Assembly: GCF_001625215.2 (NCBI RefSeq)
Contig: NC_030386.2
Coordinates: 36,955,296-37,019,295, forward strand
Origin: Daucus carota subsp. sativus
Lineage: Eukaryota > Streptophyta > Magnoliopsida > Apiales > Apiaceae
Length of the DNA: 64,000 nt
Reading direction: 5' to 3'
The position numbers and the translations under genes were made by a program. Of the stretch, positions 1 to 12,631 are shown piece after piece (positions within the stretch are counted from its first letter, which is position 1; each line of letters starts with the position of its first letter). The notes beneath the pieces are model-generated. The model was not told where the DNA came from, made no database searches, and was given only the letters and a program-made list of their open reading frames with translations.

Positions 1-973
1 GTGCGCTAGTTGAGATGAGAATAATAATTATAGAGTATTGATCTGAATGACGACATACATTGAGCTTTCCAAGCTCAAACACTGATACGTGTACAAGGAC
101 ACGGATAAGTTTGAGGTCTGCCCAACCTCTTATGACTTTGAACCCTTGGACAGCCCTACCCACGCGAGATGACAACCCTCAAGTCGCTAACATGGGAAAA
201 CCTATAGATATCTCACGTTAAAATTAAACAATGTTACATTTACTCCCTCACACGTCAATATGTTTTTACATTATCACTATATATATGTATATATGTCTAA
301 AGTGATTTGACGATGATACAGGGGACCATGGCTAAAATTGACAAAAGGTGGTAGAGGGCCCTGGATTATGAACAGGATTAAGGCCAGAAATGGAACGATT
401 GCTCAAATTATTTCAATAGTAGAAACATGAACAAAATTTTTGTGATCAATCTTCTTTTCTGAAAAAAAAAATAACATTTTCATTGGCTATAACAATGACT
501 AGATGCGATCTATTAAAACTCAAACAGATCACTACAAACTTAATTTTAAGACAACAATGTCTAGATTGTAATATATGAAAACTATAGATATATCCCCTCT
601 GAGAAGCGAGTAATACTAGCAGTCTAGCATTTCTTCTTGGAATGGCAAATGGTAGTACGAGTCTATGACAACTATTATATTATAAGGTGAAATCCAAATC
701 AACAAGGATAACTAACACATAATAATTTTATGCTCATCCCATAATCAGAGTTAACACAGGCACATACAAAATGTAAACGGCATAATGAACCCTCCAAAAG
801 ATGCACGGGTTTGCAGACCGCCCTTGAACCAGAACCTGCTTATACAAAAGAAAAGACATAATAAATCAATGTCAGTTTATGCCGCATATATATAATATAT
901 ACATAAAAACTCCTCAAACAAAGAAGATACTTGTAAGTGGGTAAATAGAATGTTCAAGCAGTACCTTTACTTA
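1..973. other. Spacer downstream of the TRAPPC1 gene
   Basis: No coding exon could be supported on either strand. The sequence is AT-rich. The part next to the TRAPPC1 stop codon should hold its 3' untranslated region, since that gene runs leftwards. Positions 60-200 are less AT-rich than their surroundings but match nothing I recognise. Confidence 0.4.
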
Positions 974-1376
974 TCATCCAAGCCCTCTTACATATTGGTC
1001 AAGGTTTGTATTAAATAGCTCAGATCTACACAAAGTGAAAACAGCTTACTAGGTGCAGCGGAAAGAACTTTTGCATTCAAAAACAAACATTATTAAAATT
1101 TGATAGGCAGGGGCAGAGCATACTAGGGGCCAAAGGGGGCCATGGCCCATGGGCACCCCTGAGGTCCCTACGATTTCAATACATTTTATATTTTGTATGC
1201 ATTTTTTTTGTTAATAACTATATAGTTTTAATCATCCTCCCCCCTCCCCACCAACTGTTAAATTTATCACATATAGGACTTGGTACCAACAAAAATATTG
1301 ATACTATAATAAATGAATTTCGGGATTTTAAAGAACGTAGGGTGCTGTTTTGATTTATATTATATGTAAGTTACTT

Positions 1377-1411
<35 letters not shown>

Positions 1412-3277
1412 GAAAGCACAAAGTGCTGCCTACAGGCTTTTATTCATTTTCCACTTTATATAACAAAATTAGTTGTTCAGGAAATTAAAAAACTAGAAGT
1501 TAGGTTAATGTATTGAACAGAACCGATCCTAGCCATAAACTAATGATCCTAAAAGATGTATTGAAACTAAAAAAGGGTAGAATATCATGACTTACTATAT
1601 TAATCTTACTTTAAGTTGACCAGGTTATCAATATATTATAATAGATACAAAATGAGTTTGTCACTATGAGACAGTTATTTCCATTGCTGCTTCTTTTTTG
1701 TTTCCAGTTTCCCAAATTGTATAAAATGATTAGCTAATTATATAATATACTAATGAAAAGAAAAGTAATGCAACATCAAGTTAAGTACTCCCTCTGTCCC
1801 ATTTATATCTATACGGTTTTTTTTCAACTGTTCGACACGCATTTCAATGCTCTTATAAAATATAGTTCTTTAACTTATTTTCAAGATTTTTTTTTTCTGA
1901 ATAAAAATTTAACATCCAAACTTAAATTCAGAAGAACAATATCTTAAAAAAATAAATTATACAACTATACTATACATGAGCATTAAAGTGTGTGCCGCGT
2001 ACCCGTCCCCCAATGTATACTATCCAAGGGTACGGAGGGAGTATCAAATAGAAGAAAACCTCAACAAGTATTATAACTCACTTGATAGGAGTTCCCGGGG
2101 AGTAAAGCGGATTCTTCACAACATACTCAACATACAGGTTGTAAATATACTTTAAAGGTTCTCTAAGATCTCCAGCTCTAGGATGAGTGACAAGGATAAT
2201 CTGGACATACATTACGACAGTAATAATAAGTAAAGCCATAACAAATTTCATTTACAAAACTTAGTTTATCACGATCATTAAAGCATGTAACATACTGACC
2301 TTTATCCCTGAAGGACTCTCCATGAAACTTAGTTTGTATGTATTTGTCCGGAAACTGTGAAACGAACAACCTTGCCCAGGTAACAGGGGCACTCCAAGAT
2401 TTCCTTTCTCAACACTATCAGAGAGAGATCAAAAATAGTATTGGAATAAAACCTTTACAACACTAGTTTATTCGCATAGAAAGAGTCTGCATTCAGTAGT
2501 AAATCAAAGGTGGTTTAAATTCTGACAGGAATGGAGGAGAATAGATAGATTAACACAGAAATTACACTACAATTCAAATGAGATAATAACAGGAACATAT
2601 GAAGCAATAGATCAGAACTGAAATATGTACCCACTAACAAAAGAATAGCCAAACAACTAGAGTGCTTGGGAGTATTCGAGATTTAAACTTCACTCTGTGG
2701 ATAAATCACTAATAATAAGCAATGGTACTAATCCTAATCTTATGACTTATAAATCTGCCATGAAGCCTGATACAAAACAATTTTAAAATCTGAAACAGAA
2801 ACACAATCAACATATTAAGCTAACACGAAAACCTATTATACAACAGTAACCAAGCATTCAGATTATACATACGTTACCACAATAATCATGATAGAAACAA
2901 AACAAAAGAGCGAAGCTAACCTAATAACACTAAAAAGTAATCTCTCTCTTTCAAGAGAGAAGTTAACCTAATAACACTATAATGTAATCTCTCTCTCTCT
3001 CTTCCCCTCCCTCTCTCTTCCACACACATATGAAAGTAAGAATATGTATATACCTAGTAGGATCCATTTTGGCGGTGAGAGATTTGAGAGAGAAAAGAAG
3101 ACCGAACATAAGCTTGTGATCTTGCTGCTGATTTAGAGTACGGAGGGGACGGTTCCATTCCCTGTAAAGTAAACAAACGCCGTTACGATTGAAGACGTAC
3201 ATCATGTGCCCGTAATTTCCCGACGCCGTCGGTGCCGGCGGCGATGGACTGATCTCAGAGCTTCCGAAGAATTGCAT
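974..3277 (-). CDS. TRAPPC1: TRAPP complex subunit 1 (BET5-like)
   Basis: Core subunit of the TRAPP tethering complexes, which act as exchange factors for Rab/Ypt GTPases in ER-Golgi and Golgi traffic. Four exons on the minus strand: 3277-3054, 2414-2300, 2200-2082 and 1025-974. All junctions are GT-AG and the frame closes to 169 residues, the length I recall for the Arabidopsis protein. The start is the ATG at 3277, giving MQFFGSSEISPSPPAP. Conserved stretches follow in order: HMMYVFNRNGVCLLYREW and HKLMFGLLFSLKSLTAKMDP in exon 1, GCSFHSFRTNTYKLSFME in exon 2, LKYIYNLYVEYVVKNP in exon 3 and SELFNTNLDQYVRGLG in the tiny last exon. These are longin-like residues of the Bet5/Sybindin family. 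The third intron (1026-2081) holds a Stowaway MITE and a TG microsatellite. The NDUFA5 gene upstream has the same orientation, but nothing suggests co-regulation. Recognition is by family memory, not by a search. Confidence 0.93.
1106..1260. repeat. Possible transposon remnant in TRAPPC1 intron 3
   Basis: A GC-rich island inside the AT-rich intron contains a run of GGGGCC/GGCC motifs with a CCATGG palindrome near 1140-1148. It resembles the GGGGGCC-rich ends of some plant transposon remnants. I could not find a paired end or a target-site duplication, so the family is unknown. Confidence 0.2.
1379..1407. repeat. TG dinucleotide microsatellite
   Basis: About 14 uninterrupted TG units lie in intron 3 of the TRAPPC1 gene. 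Confidence 0.9.
1788..2041. mobile_element. Stowaway-type MITE in TRAPPC1 intron 3
   Basis: The left end reads CTCCCTCTGTCCC and the right end is the reverse complement of a CTCCCTCCGTACCC-like sequence. A TA dinucleotide flanks each side (1786-1787 and 2042-2043), as expected for Tc1/mariner-derived Stowaway elements. The body is AT-rich, has no coding capacity and is about 254 bp. It ends 40 bp from the splice donor of exon 3. Confidence 0.8.
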
Positions 3278-4330
3278 TGTGATAGATTTTCAAGCTTCTT
3301 CGATTGATGAAATTGGGGTGAAGATGTAGAATTGTGCAACTTCAAAAAATAATCAAGGCCATCTTAGCAAATGATGTTGAATTAAATCAATTTAGATGTC
3401 CTTACAAAAAAAACAAAAAAAATAAAATCAATTGAGATGCAATTCACCTTCTGTCTTTTATTTTCGATTTTAACAAGTGAACAAGTGATGCCTTCAAAAA
3501 AAAAAAAAAACGAACATATTCTTATTTTCATGACATACATGTTTATTTCCGGAACAAATATATAATTTATATTTACAAATGAGACGTATCTTTTTCTTTT
3601 TTGCTATTTTTTTACTAATTACAAAAGTATCAATTTATATTTTCTTTACTAATATAACTAATAAAATTCAATATATGTAAAAATTATTAATTTATAGAAC
3701 AAGTTTTAGCTGATTTTTTATATATAATTTTTACTATTAAATTTCACATAAATATATAAAACATATGTCCCCTTTATCTTAAAATTTTGTCAACAAATGT
3801 TAAAAATATAAGCATTATATTCATTTACCGCACAAAATGTCTTTATTTGAAAATTGGCACAACTTGACGAATGCAGTACTTGTTTCTAAACAAGTACTAC
3901 TCCATTATATTCAAAATGAACAAATTTTTTGCCAAATTCAACTCCAAAAAAGTGGTCAATTTTTTCACTGCCTGTCGTTTACTTTTCATGGAGATGAAAT
4001 CAAGATGTCCAATTAACCATGTTAACATATGGAAACCAAGGGGGTTCTTATAGTTTAGCTCTTATTGTTCTGCTTTGCTACAGCATTCAAAAAAAATTGA
4101 AACTTTAAACGGACTGATGAAAGTTTACAAGACTGCAGTACACAACCAAATCCTCCCAACTAGGAAAAAAAAAAAGCCAGGTCCTCTTGTGGTGAGATTA
4201 TTTTCTATATATTATAACACTCTTCACAAGACCTGAGCATAAAACAGTACACATGGTTTCTTGACCAAATATCCTCCGAGAGGAGAAAACATTGGTTGGA
4301 GAAAGCTTCATTGCGGCATTGCCACACATA
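3278..4330. other. Spacer between TRAPPC1 and the NDUFA5-like gene
   Basis: The first 100 bp next to 3277 should be the TRAPPC1 5' leader and core promoter, reading leftwards. The rest is AT-rich with A-runs near 3500. I see no coding exon, RNA gene or clear repeat. The last ~130 bp before 4331 are the likely 3' untranslated region of the NDUFA5-like gene. Confidence 0.4.
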
Positions 4331-6621
4331 TTAGGCTATAGAGGGATCTTTCTTTTTTATCGTGATGTCCTCCAACGTGCCTGTTGTGACATTCTCCAAC
4401 GTCTTGTAGAACTCCTCGGGCAGAGGACCAGGTCGATGTAGAGGCACGTGTCTGGGAACTGGTGCATCATTCTCTATAACTTCACACTCATAGTCTTCAG
4501 GTACGCCCCATGGATCCCACTCTGATCCAGAAAGGTAGACTATTAGAAACACAGATATATAAATTTCTGATAGAATACAAGGGTTCATTAGTTTGTTACT
4601 TTGTTGCATTTCCAAGTTTAAAGTAATGCAATGTAGAGCTACACTAAACCAACAAGAATGACCAAAAAAAACACTTTTAGAATGAAATAAACTAATAGTT
4701 CAACATATGAGGGCAAATTAAAACATAATTGGGGGTCATGGGGCTTTTATCTTATATATAGGTTATATGTCGCTTGACAGTGCAGAGTGAAATTTTCAGC
4801 TTTTGCTTCAGGAAACAATTTTTCCCATGGTAATCTTTAAAACCAGGCCTTAGTTTCCAACCAGGCACGGGAAGACTGCTTGAGCCCATAGATGGCTTTT
4901 TTGAAAGTCCACAAACCTTATTAAACCCTTCTTAACACAAACCAACAAAGGTGAGCACTCCCCCCTGCTATATAGGTACGGACTTGCATGCAGTATCACT
5001 TGCCTAATAGCTGCCAAAGCGGAAGCTTCAATTTTGACGGGCTTTATTTTTTGTCAAGTAACATTGACGGGCTTATTCAAAAGATTTTAATAATTAAGTT
5101 GACAAATTTCCTGACTTAAAAATATGCCACCAATTTTCAACTATTGCTAAAAGGTCTCTGGACTTCTGGGAAGCATTTTCAATGGATATACAAAAACAAA
5201 TAAAATTATGTGTAATGTTCATAGCATGTAAAACTCGTATCCTGTATATGTATATATGTATTGCATTATAAACTTGACAATTAGAATTTTCTTTCAAAAT
5301 AAGAAAGAACGAAAAACAAATTAACAACCCACACTTTCTCAGAGCTATCAACTTCCACACGTCTAAGCTTTTGAGGGAATTTAAGCACTAATTAATAGGT
5401 CAATGTGCCTCTTCTCTAAGATTGACCATAGATAATAAGCACTGAGCATGACAGTCTTAAGAATTAATTTTAACTTTTATTCCTTCCAACCCAAGGGATG
5501 GTGATTGCATAAATTTTGGATAGAATATAGCATTTACAAGAGAGAACTTGGGACAACTTCTGTTATAAAAATGCATTGTGCTTTCATGAGAAAAGAACTC
5601 GGAAATAATAAAAGTTGGCGTGAAGATCATATATACAGAAATATAAGCTTTCACCACAAAGACACCAACATGTATCTTAGACCTTAATTCACAACTATAC
5701 CACTTGATGAGATCATTACAAACAATAATTACACACACAAGTGTTGCTTGCCTGGTCTGGTCCAAAATATCGCTTAATCTAAGCAATATTAGTAGCTAAT
5801 CTTAATATTGATATTTGATACATTGCAATAACATTGAACCTCTGATGTTTTACAAGAAACATTTCCTATCACCTCCCACTTTGATGTCTACTATAGCTTT
5901 CAGCTCCCATTATTACCTTCAACTTTGGTTTAAAAATTTTGATATTAAAATTTATTTATTTTTAAATGTATTTCATCTGGTCTGCTAGAAAGTACATGAT
6001 CCTGCGCATGTGTCAACATAAGTAACTAACTAAGGTCCGCTTTTAGCTGCAAACTTATAATACAAAACCAACATCATTTTTGTTGTCAATGTGAACTTAT
6101 TAAGCACGGTACACATATTCAAACCCAGAATCTGCAACATTTGATGATTTGAACACAACTAACATGTCAATTCATGACACTCTGGCAAATTTAATCTATG
6201 CAATGGAATATCAAAATGAAATTCAATGCAACGAATATGAAGTACCCAATCAAATATTCAAATAAATAAAGAATTAATGGGGAAAATACAGAATATACAT
6301 ACCGATCATTTTATCGATAAGCTTGAGCTCATCCTCCGCCTCTTCAATGAGCTCCTCAACCTGTCCGCAACCAAGACGCTTCTCGATCGCTCCCCAATCA
6401 TTCTCCTCCTGACAAACCTTGAGCCGGTGGCGCGTGAAGCTCTCCACAGCTTTCCTGTAGCCCTCGTCCTCAGGAACCGCCTGGATCTCCTTCAGCGTTT
6501 TGCTGTACAGGCCAATCAACACCTCTCTAGCATTTGGGACAACATCTAGCCCTACAATCCCTGTAGTCTCCTTCACCCTCGCCATCATCATCAACGGGCG
6601 AGTAAATCTCCACAGAAACAT
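4331..6621 (-). CDS. NDUFA5: NADH dehydrogenase (complex I) alpha subcomplex subunit 5-like, mitochondrial
   Basis: Accessory subunit of mitochondrial complex I (B13/ETC complex I subunit family), in the peripheral arm at the inner membrane. Two exons on the minus strand: 6621-6303 and 4521-4331. The split codon at the junction restores GAG in KMIEWDPWG, and the frame closes to 169 residues. Conserved plant stretches include KETTGIVGLDVVPNAREVL, YSKTLKEIQAVPEDEGYRKA, EKRLGCGQVEELIEEA and WDPWGVPEDYECEVIENDAP. I chose the ATG at 6621 (MFLWRFTRP) because plant homologues begin this way; an in-frame ATG 21 bp upstream is possible but gives an atypical extension. The leader probably contains an intron, since a donor GAAG|GTAACA lies at about 6988 in the same orientation. 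Exon 2 encodes the plant-type tail after the ETC domain. Confidence 0.93.
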
Positions 6622-7826
6622 CTTCACAACTCGATTCAACACTCAGTCACTCAGAGATTCAAATGCTGACAATTTCTCAAAACCTAATTGAATTACACCA
6701 ATGCAATCACATTTGAAGATGTTAGGAATCGAGGAATGAACTGAACATAAATAATTAAATTAAATCCCTGTCAAACACTTTAGCTTCATACAAACTATAT
6801 TATCATGTTTCAGAGCATCCAATTCGCAACAGAAATTTCAGTTAAGGCGCTTGACAATAAAAACCCTAGAACTAAAATTAGGCGAAGACATGAAGCAATA
6901 AGAAAAGACATTACACAGATTATTGATGATAATACTTCATATTTATGTTAATGCAAACAATTTGACGATTTACGTACAGTTTGTTACCTTCGAATCTTTG
7001 ATCATTCACCAATCTCCTGTGCCAGCATACCAGTTCTTCGCTTTTATTTTTAAGATCTATGGCAGCAATCTTAGTGCACCGTTAGAAAATTCCAATCTTT
7101 AAAATTGCATGATTGTACTCGATTATTTTCATTAATAAGAAAAAAAAAAAAAAAGGGAGAAAAGACCATGAAATATTATCTAATAATTTCAAGAATTCGT
7201 TCAATTATATTTTTAAACATCGATTCTATAATACAATCAAAAATATATATTAATTTTATAGGTATTTATTTGTATGAAACACTTAGCATCTAAAAAAAAT
7301 TGAAATTTTAAACTTTGATTAAACATCACAAAATAAATATATAAGACATATATATATGATATAATTAGTTATTATTTTTAATTTACCTATTACATATTTA
7401 TATTTAAATTCTATATCTATAATTAGAAAAGGACTAAAAAGTTTATTACTTAAATGCCCAAAATATTGACATTGTTGCGGCTACCGGCCTAACAACTAAC
7501 AAGTATCTATAGAGCCTCTGTAATCCAATAAGAATACCAACAACCAAGTGACTTGATCAGATTCTTCTACGTTTGTTGTTCGGAAGTTTCAATGTCGTAG
7601 AATTAATAATATTGCAGACAAACACATTGGAAATAACAAGCAAAGGAAGGACAGTGCTTATAAAGTTAGTGCTAGTTTTTTACACATGAATGTGCCTCGT
7701 TTCTCAGGCCCTGGACTTGTTTAAAGGTTGATATCAACCTTTCAACAAGTTTATCATTGAATCAGTCACTCAACTAGTAATAAAGAGCTCAAAGGAACAA
7801 GAAGATTTTTCAAATCGTCGACTACA
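6622..7826. other. Divergent spacer: NDUFA5-like leader and first DC1 gene promoter
   Basis: Roughly 6622-7050 is the probable 5' leader of the minus-strand complex I gene, with a candidate leader intron ending near 6988. From 7100 to 7450 the sequence is very AT-rich with no recognisable element. The last 200 bp before 7827 resemble the upstream regions of the other DC1 genes only weakly. Confidence 0.4.
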
Positions 7827-8717
7827 ATGACAATGATTCAACATATTAGCCATCTGGAGCACACGCTGGAGCTGAAAAATGTTGTTTACGAGAAGGAAGT
7901 CTCCCACATGTGTTATGGTTGTAATAAACCAATCATTACAACTTTAAGCTCTTGTAATGCTGCATACACTTGTACTAGCTGTAAAAGCTTCTTCCTCCAC
8001 AAGACATGTGCAGAATTACCAACACAGATTAATCACCCTATGCACGATAAACATTCACTCACTTTCGTCCCACGCCTCTCGTCTATGAGTTTCTGTGACA
8101 TTTGTAAGTGTAAGTGGGAGCACTTCGGTTATAGATGTGACATTTGTGATTATGATATTTGCGCAATTTGTACTTTGGATGAAGATCGTGTGTTTTATCA
8201 TACAAGTCACAGCGATCACTCCTTAAATCTTATGAGGAGGGAAGCCTTGTTTGATTGTGATGCTTGTGGACAGAAAGCTAAAGACTCGTCATATTTATGC
8301 AACAACTGTGACTTCTGGATCCATAAAAGCTGTGCTGCTTCAACAAACACGGTTTCTATGCCAAATTTTCACCAACACCCCATGCAACTCGCTTTTTCTA
8401 TCCCAGAGATGCATCGCGGTTCTGATCAATTTTGTGGAAAGTGCAAGGAATTAGTTAGCAAAAACTACTGGTCCTACTATTGTCAGGAATGCGCATACTT
8501 TGTGCATGTCAGATGTGCTGCATCCCCGGAAACAATGTGAGTCCCATTAAACAATATGTTCGGGTTATTCTGATTGTCATTTTAATGGTTTTTAATTTAG
8601 TATCATCTTTTCAGGGTCAAGACCAAACAAGTGAAACCCGCTGAGGTGTTTCATGTATTGGCTTCAGTATATGATATAATCTCAAACACGGTAAGTTGCG
8701 TTTGTAGCTACTGCTAG
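7827..8717 (+). CDS. DC1 (C1-like zinc finger) domain protein, copy 1
   Basis: Cysteine/histidine-rich plant protein of the DC1 (divergent C1) family; its biochemical role is not established. Two exons: 7827-8536 and 8615-8717, joined GT-AG through a split ATG codon to give 270 residues. Four zinc-binding units follow each other at about residues 12-63, 70-122, 130-178 and 183-236. Each has CxxC pairs and a closing HxxC, for example CYGCNKPI then HKTCAEL, and CDACGQKAKDSSYLCNNC. Exon 2 adds a short tail ending in a Cys-rich VSCVCSYC. The stop at 8717 is preferred to a further splice at GGTAAGT (8690) because the second DC1 gene has the same 34-codon second exon read straight through. This is the most diverged intact member of the tandem array. 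There is no signal peptide or membrane segment. DC1 proteins have been linked to stress and pathogen responses; that role is only inferred here. Confidence 0.88.
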
Positions 8718-9893
8718 CTGGATAACACCAAACCACTGTATGACAGTATCTCAATTCTCACCAAATCAAACATATTGTCATTTGATCTTTTCAGATGAAA
8801 AACATAGACATGAAGTTTATAATAAAGAACAGGGGAAATTGTCTAATCTTGTATCTACCTGATCAGATATTGACGTCTACACATGCACAAGTGAGTTCGT
8901 TGTTGTGACTTGTGAGAATCCGATCTATCCATATCCATAACATAAATCTTGACTATTATTATAGACAACAAATTTTTGAGAAGAATTAAGGAAACCGATA
9001 TGATCAAAGAAGGCGACAATAGTTAAATAATTTGAGTTAATATAAAATTATTTCCTTTTATATCTGATTTACGTTGAGTTTGTGATTTTTTTATGACAGA
9101 AAAGAGAGTGAATGATTTTTTTTTTGTCAGGAAGAGAGTGAAAGATTTAAAACCTTTAACATGTTCATAAAGAAAGAGAAGCATGAAGACTTGGAAAGAA
9201 CATTTGCTCAAAAAATTCTCCCCAATTTTTGAAAGATTAAGAGAGAAAAAAAAAAAGAAATTAATTTTCCATTTTTCTCATTTCTTTCTTGAACACTGAG
9301 AACACAATATTGTGATCTTCTATGTCTAACTATATAAGTTTTAATGCTACACATAATTAACATATACTATGTGCGAGACAGTGAGATTTGTGCGAAGTTA
9401 CAGAGGGACTAGTGTGGTTTCTACCCCCAGCTGCAAAGAAATTAATACATATGACCTTTTGACAGTGAATATTAACTTTTTCTTGGCCACACACCTAAAA
9501 TTTTCTGGCTCAGTGAAATCCAAGAAAGAAGCTGAGTGTCCATGCATAAATCCTTCCATTTGTCCTCAGAAGTTCTACTCTTGGTGATATAGATATAGAC
9601 AAATGTATAGGAAAGTTATGAGAAATTAATGAGAAGGGACAGCTGCTTACTCAACTTAAATACAACTAGCAAGCTAATCAAGGAAAGTTGCCTGCAATTT
9701 CCCTAGACTAATTATTCTTAATATCAACGTATGAGTTCTTTAAAAAAATCTCAACCTATGAACAAGACAAAAACCCTGGAAGCATGTCCATTATTAAATT
9801 CATTTCACAACTATATATCAAGCATAAAAGAAACTGAAAAAGATCTAAACATATTGGGGGGATAGAATTTTTCTTATCTAATTGAAGTCTCCA
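8718..9893. other. Spacer between DC1 copies 1 and 2
   Basis: No exon is supported. Part of the stretch around 9530-9650 (starting TGTCCATGCATAAATCC) is similar to 11318-11440 upstream of the decayed DC1 copy. The 180 bp before 9894 resemble the stretch before the last DC1 gene (12480-12631), including AACCTATGAACAAG and GATCTAAACATAT. The promoters were thus duplicated with the genes. Confidence 0.6.
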
Positions 9894-10779
9894 ATGACGA
9901 CGATTCATCATTTTAGTCATCAGGAGCACTCACTTGTGCTAAAAGATGAAGTTGTTGCTGAGAATCAGCCTATGTGTTATGCTTGTAATAAACCAATTAT
10001 CACCACAGTACAGGGCTCTGCATATACTTGCAATATCTGTGAAAGTTTCAATCTTCACAAAAGATGTGCAGAATTGGCAACACAGATTAATCACCCTATG
10101 CACAACAAGCATTCACTCACTTTACTGCCACGCCTCTCACCTCGAAGCTTCTGCGACATTTGTAAGAATAAATGGCAGCATTTTGCATATAGATGTGAAG
10201 ATTGTGATTTTGATATATGCATACTATGTACTTTTGATAGAGATCGTGTGTTTCATCATATAAGTCACGATGAACACTCTTTAAATTTAATAAGGAGGGA
10301 GGCCTTATTTGATTGTGATGCTTGTGGACAAAAAGCTAAAGATTCATCATATATATGTAACCACTGTGACTTCTGGATCCATAAAAGTTGTGCTGCTTCC
10401 ACAACCACAGTTTTGATGCCTAATTTTCACCATCACCCTATGCATCTCATCTTTGCCATTCCAGATATGCATCGCAGTTCTGATCAATTTTGTGGAAAGT
10501 GCAAGAAATCAGTTGGCAAAAATTACTGGTCTTATTATTGTCAGGACTGCCCATTTTTTGTGCATGTCAGATGTGCTGAATCCGAGGATACCATGTGAGT
10601 ACCATTATTCACTAATTAGCATGTTTGAGTTATTCATATCTGTTTGTTTGTTACTAATGTAGTGTCATCTTTTCAGGGTTAGGAGTGGACAAGAAAATAC
10701 AGATCCTTCTCAGTTGCTTCATGCAACAGCTTCAATATCGGATATAATATCAAACGTGCTTGGTTGTTTTTCTAGCTAG
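9894..10779 (+). CDS. DC1 (C1-like zinc finger) domain protein, copy 2
   Basis: Second intact member of the tandem array. Two exons, 9894-10594 and 10677-10779, encode 267 residues. The start is the ATG in CCAATGACGACG, which is shared with the last copy. Four DC1 units carry all expected CxxC and HxxC ligands, including CYACNKPI with HKRCAEL in unit 1, CDICKNKWQHF in unit 2, CDACGQKAKDSSYICNHC in unit 3 and CGKCKKSVGKNYW in unit 4. The second exon codes for a 34-residue tail ending LGCFSS. The split ATG codon at the exon junction and the donor ATGTGAGT are identical in position to those of the neighbours. The function of DC1 proteins is poorly known; zinc and possibly lipid binding is inferred from the C1 fold. 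Confidence 0.9.
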
Positions 10780-11531
10780 TTAAATTACACGTACCAGGCC
10801 ACTGTATCTTGCTAGTAGAACAGTATTTAGGCAGCGCAGAGCTGTTACCACAAGGCACAAAGCCGCAGGATTGCTTATCTGGTTAGTTGATCTGTAAATA
10901 TATTTTTTTTGTGTCAATGCAGAGATAATTTGTGTAATTCAGAAGATTTGACACCAAGTTCTATGTTAGTTTTGTGATTCTTAATTTTAATATATGAATA
11001 TGAATACAATACAAGTATAATGTATTTCTTGTCGCTCTTATTCTTTTTCAGATGACAGTCTATAGACACAGCAGTACTTTACGTCTTTACCACTTCGAAT
11101 TGTATTGATAAAATCTGAGATGATAACTCTTATAGTCAGAAGTAACTTGTTTGAATCATGTCTGTTACCTTATTATTGAATTTGATATTATTAAATGAAT
11201 TTTATTACTAGACAAAACTAATACAATCATAACTAGAATTCCTCATAACTATAAAACACCTCTGGATGGTTTCTATCTTTCTCTGCAGAGTCAGCTATAT
11301 CCGACAGAGTAGCCAGCTGTCCATGCACAAATCCTTCAGTGTATTGTTTTACAGTTTTACTATTAGCGGTATTAATATAGACAAATTTATGTAATAGCAA
11401 AAATTGACAAGCAAATGAAAGGAAAGCTGTGAGAAACATCTCAACTATAGAGTAGAAAAGAGAAACAAAAGAAGACGGTTTGAACATATTTGTGAGGGGA
11501 AATGTTTTTTCCCATCTAATCAAAGGCTCTA
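10780..11531. other. Spacer upstream of the decayed DC1 copy
   Basis: This contains the probable 3' untranslated region of copy 2 and then a duplicated upstream segment. Positions 11318-11530 resemble 9530-9880 before copy 2, ending in a match to the leader (AACATATTTGTG...ATCTAAT). No functional exon is seen. Confidence 0.5.
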
Positions 11532-11830
11532 ATGACAATGATTCAGCATTTTAGTCATCAGGAGCACATACTTCTGATGAAGTTCTCTTCGTGAGTCAAC
11601 CTACATGTTATGCCTGTAATAAACCAAGCAAAAGAATTGGACAAGACACTGTGTATAACTTGTGCTAGTTGTGATAGTGTTGTGCAGAATTGCCAACACA
11701 AACTAGTCAGCCTTTGCACAACAAGCATTGATTCACTTTACATCTACGCCTCTTCCCTAGCAGCTTCAGTGACATTTGTAAGCATAAATGTAAAATTTGT
11801 TGAACCTGTAAGACATTGTGCTTCAATAAT
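11532..11830 (+). pseudogene. Decayed DC1-domain gene fragment
   Basis: The sequence starts ATGACAATGATTCAGCATTT and continues with TAGTCATCAGGAGCAC, as in the intact copies, then recognisable pieces of DC1 unit 1 (ATGTTATGCCTGTAATAAACC, TGTGCAGAATTGCCAACACA). It breaks off in unit 2 at GACATTTGTAAGCATAAATG. Several internal deletions, frame changes and an early in-frame stop destroy the reading frame, and units 3 and 4 are missing. The upstream region is also shared with the intact copies, so this was a full tandem duplicate that later decayed. Confidence 0.85.
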
Positions 11831-12631
11831 ATTGGCTATGTTGGTTGGTTATGATTTAAAAAGAGTATGTTATTAATATTTTAGATTGTTAAAATAGAAT
11901 ATGTCACCTCAATATGGTAATAAATGATGTGTAATCTTTCTAAAGATTTCTTACCGACCTCAGAGGTTCGACAATATAGTACGAGGTTTGCTAAAATTAT
12001 AGATAAGAAATGGGTATGGCTGGAGTGTGATTTTTTCAAGAGCTTGACTATAGTTTTTATTTTTGGTATGCAAACTCATTTTTTAGCTGGGTGCTTTCTA
12101 TGATTGGAGATGCTCAGCACAATATATAGTATACACAAATCTTGTTTGAAAGCTTCACTCTTGGTTGTAAATATACACAAATCTATAACTACGTGTACAC
12201 AAATCTTGTTTGAAAGCTTCACTCTTGGTCGTAAGTATACACAAATCTATAAGACAGCTGTGAGTAATGAAGAAGAGGGGGCAACAATTTCAGTGGACCT
12301 GATCAGCAATTAACAAGAAAATGAGAGGTAAGCCGCGAGAAAATTTCACTGGACTTGATCAAATGTTATCAAGAAGGCACAGATATTTTTCTACTTTTTT
12401 GTCAACAAATCAATTCAATCAAGCTGTTATATTTGTTTGATATCTTGGGTGACGAAAAAAAGAGAGGCCCACATCTTAATATCATGAACCTATGAACAAG
12501 TCAAGCACCCCAGTCAACCATGTTCCCTATTAATTTCATTTCTCAGCTATAAAGCTAGAAAAGATTCTAAAGAAGAAGATCTAAACATATTTGTGGGAGT
12601 AGAATTTTTTTAGCATCTCATTACGCCTCCA
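11831..12631. other. Spacer upstream of the last DC1 gene, with a 64-bp tandem duplication
   Basis: A 64-bp unit containing TACACAAATCTTGTTTGAAA is present twice in direct repeat at about 12132-12260. The last 150 bp match the upstream region of copy 2 and are its likely promoter and leader. No exon is supported. Confidence 0.6.

Noticed and set aside
11610-11876. 88-codon open frame over the decayed DC1 copy
   Set aside because: It is out of frame relative to the DC1 units and arises from deletions in the pseudogene.
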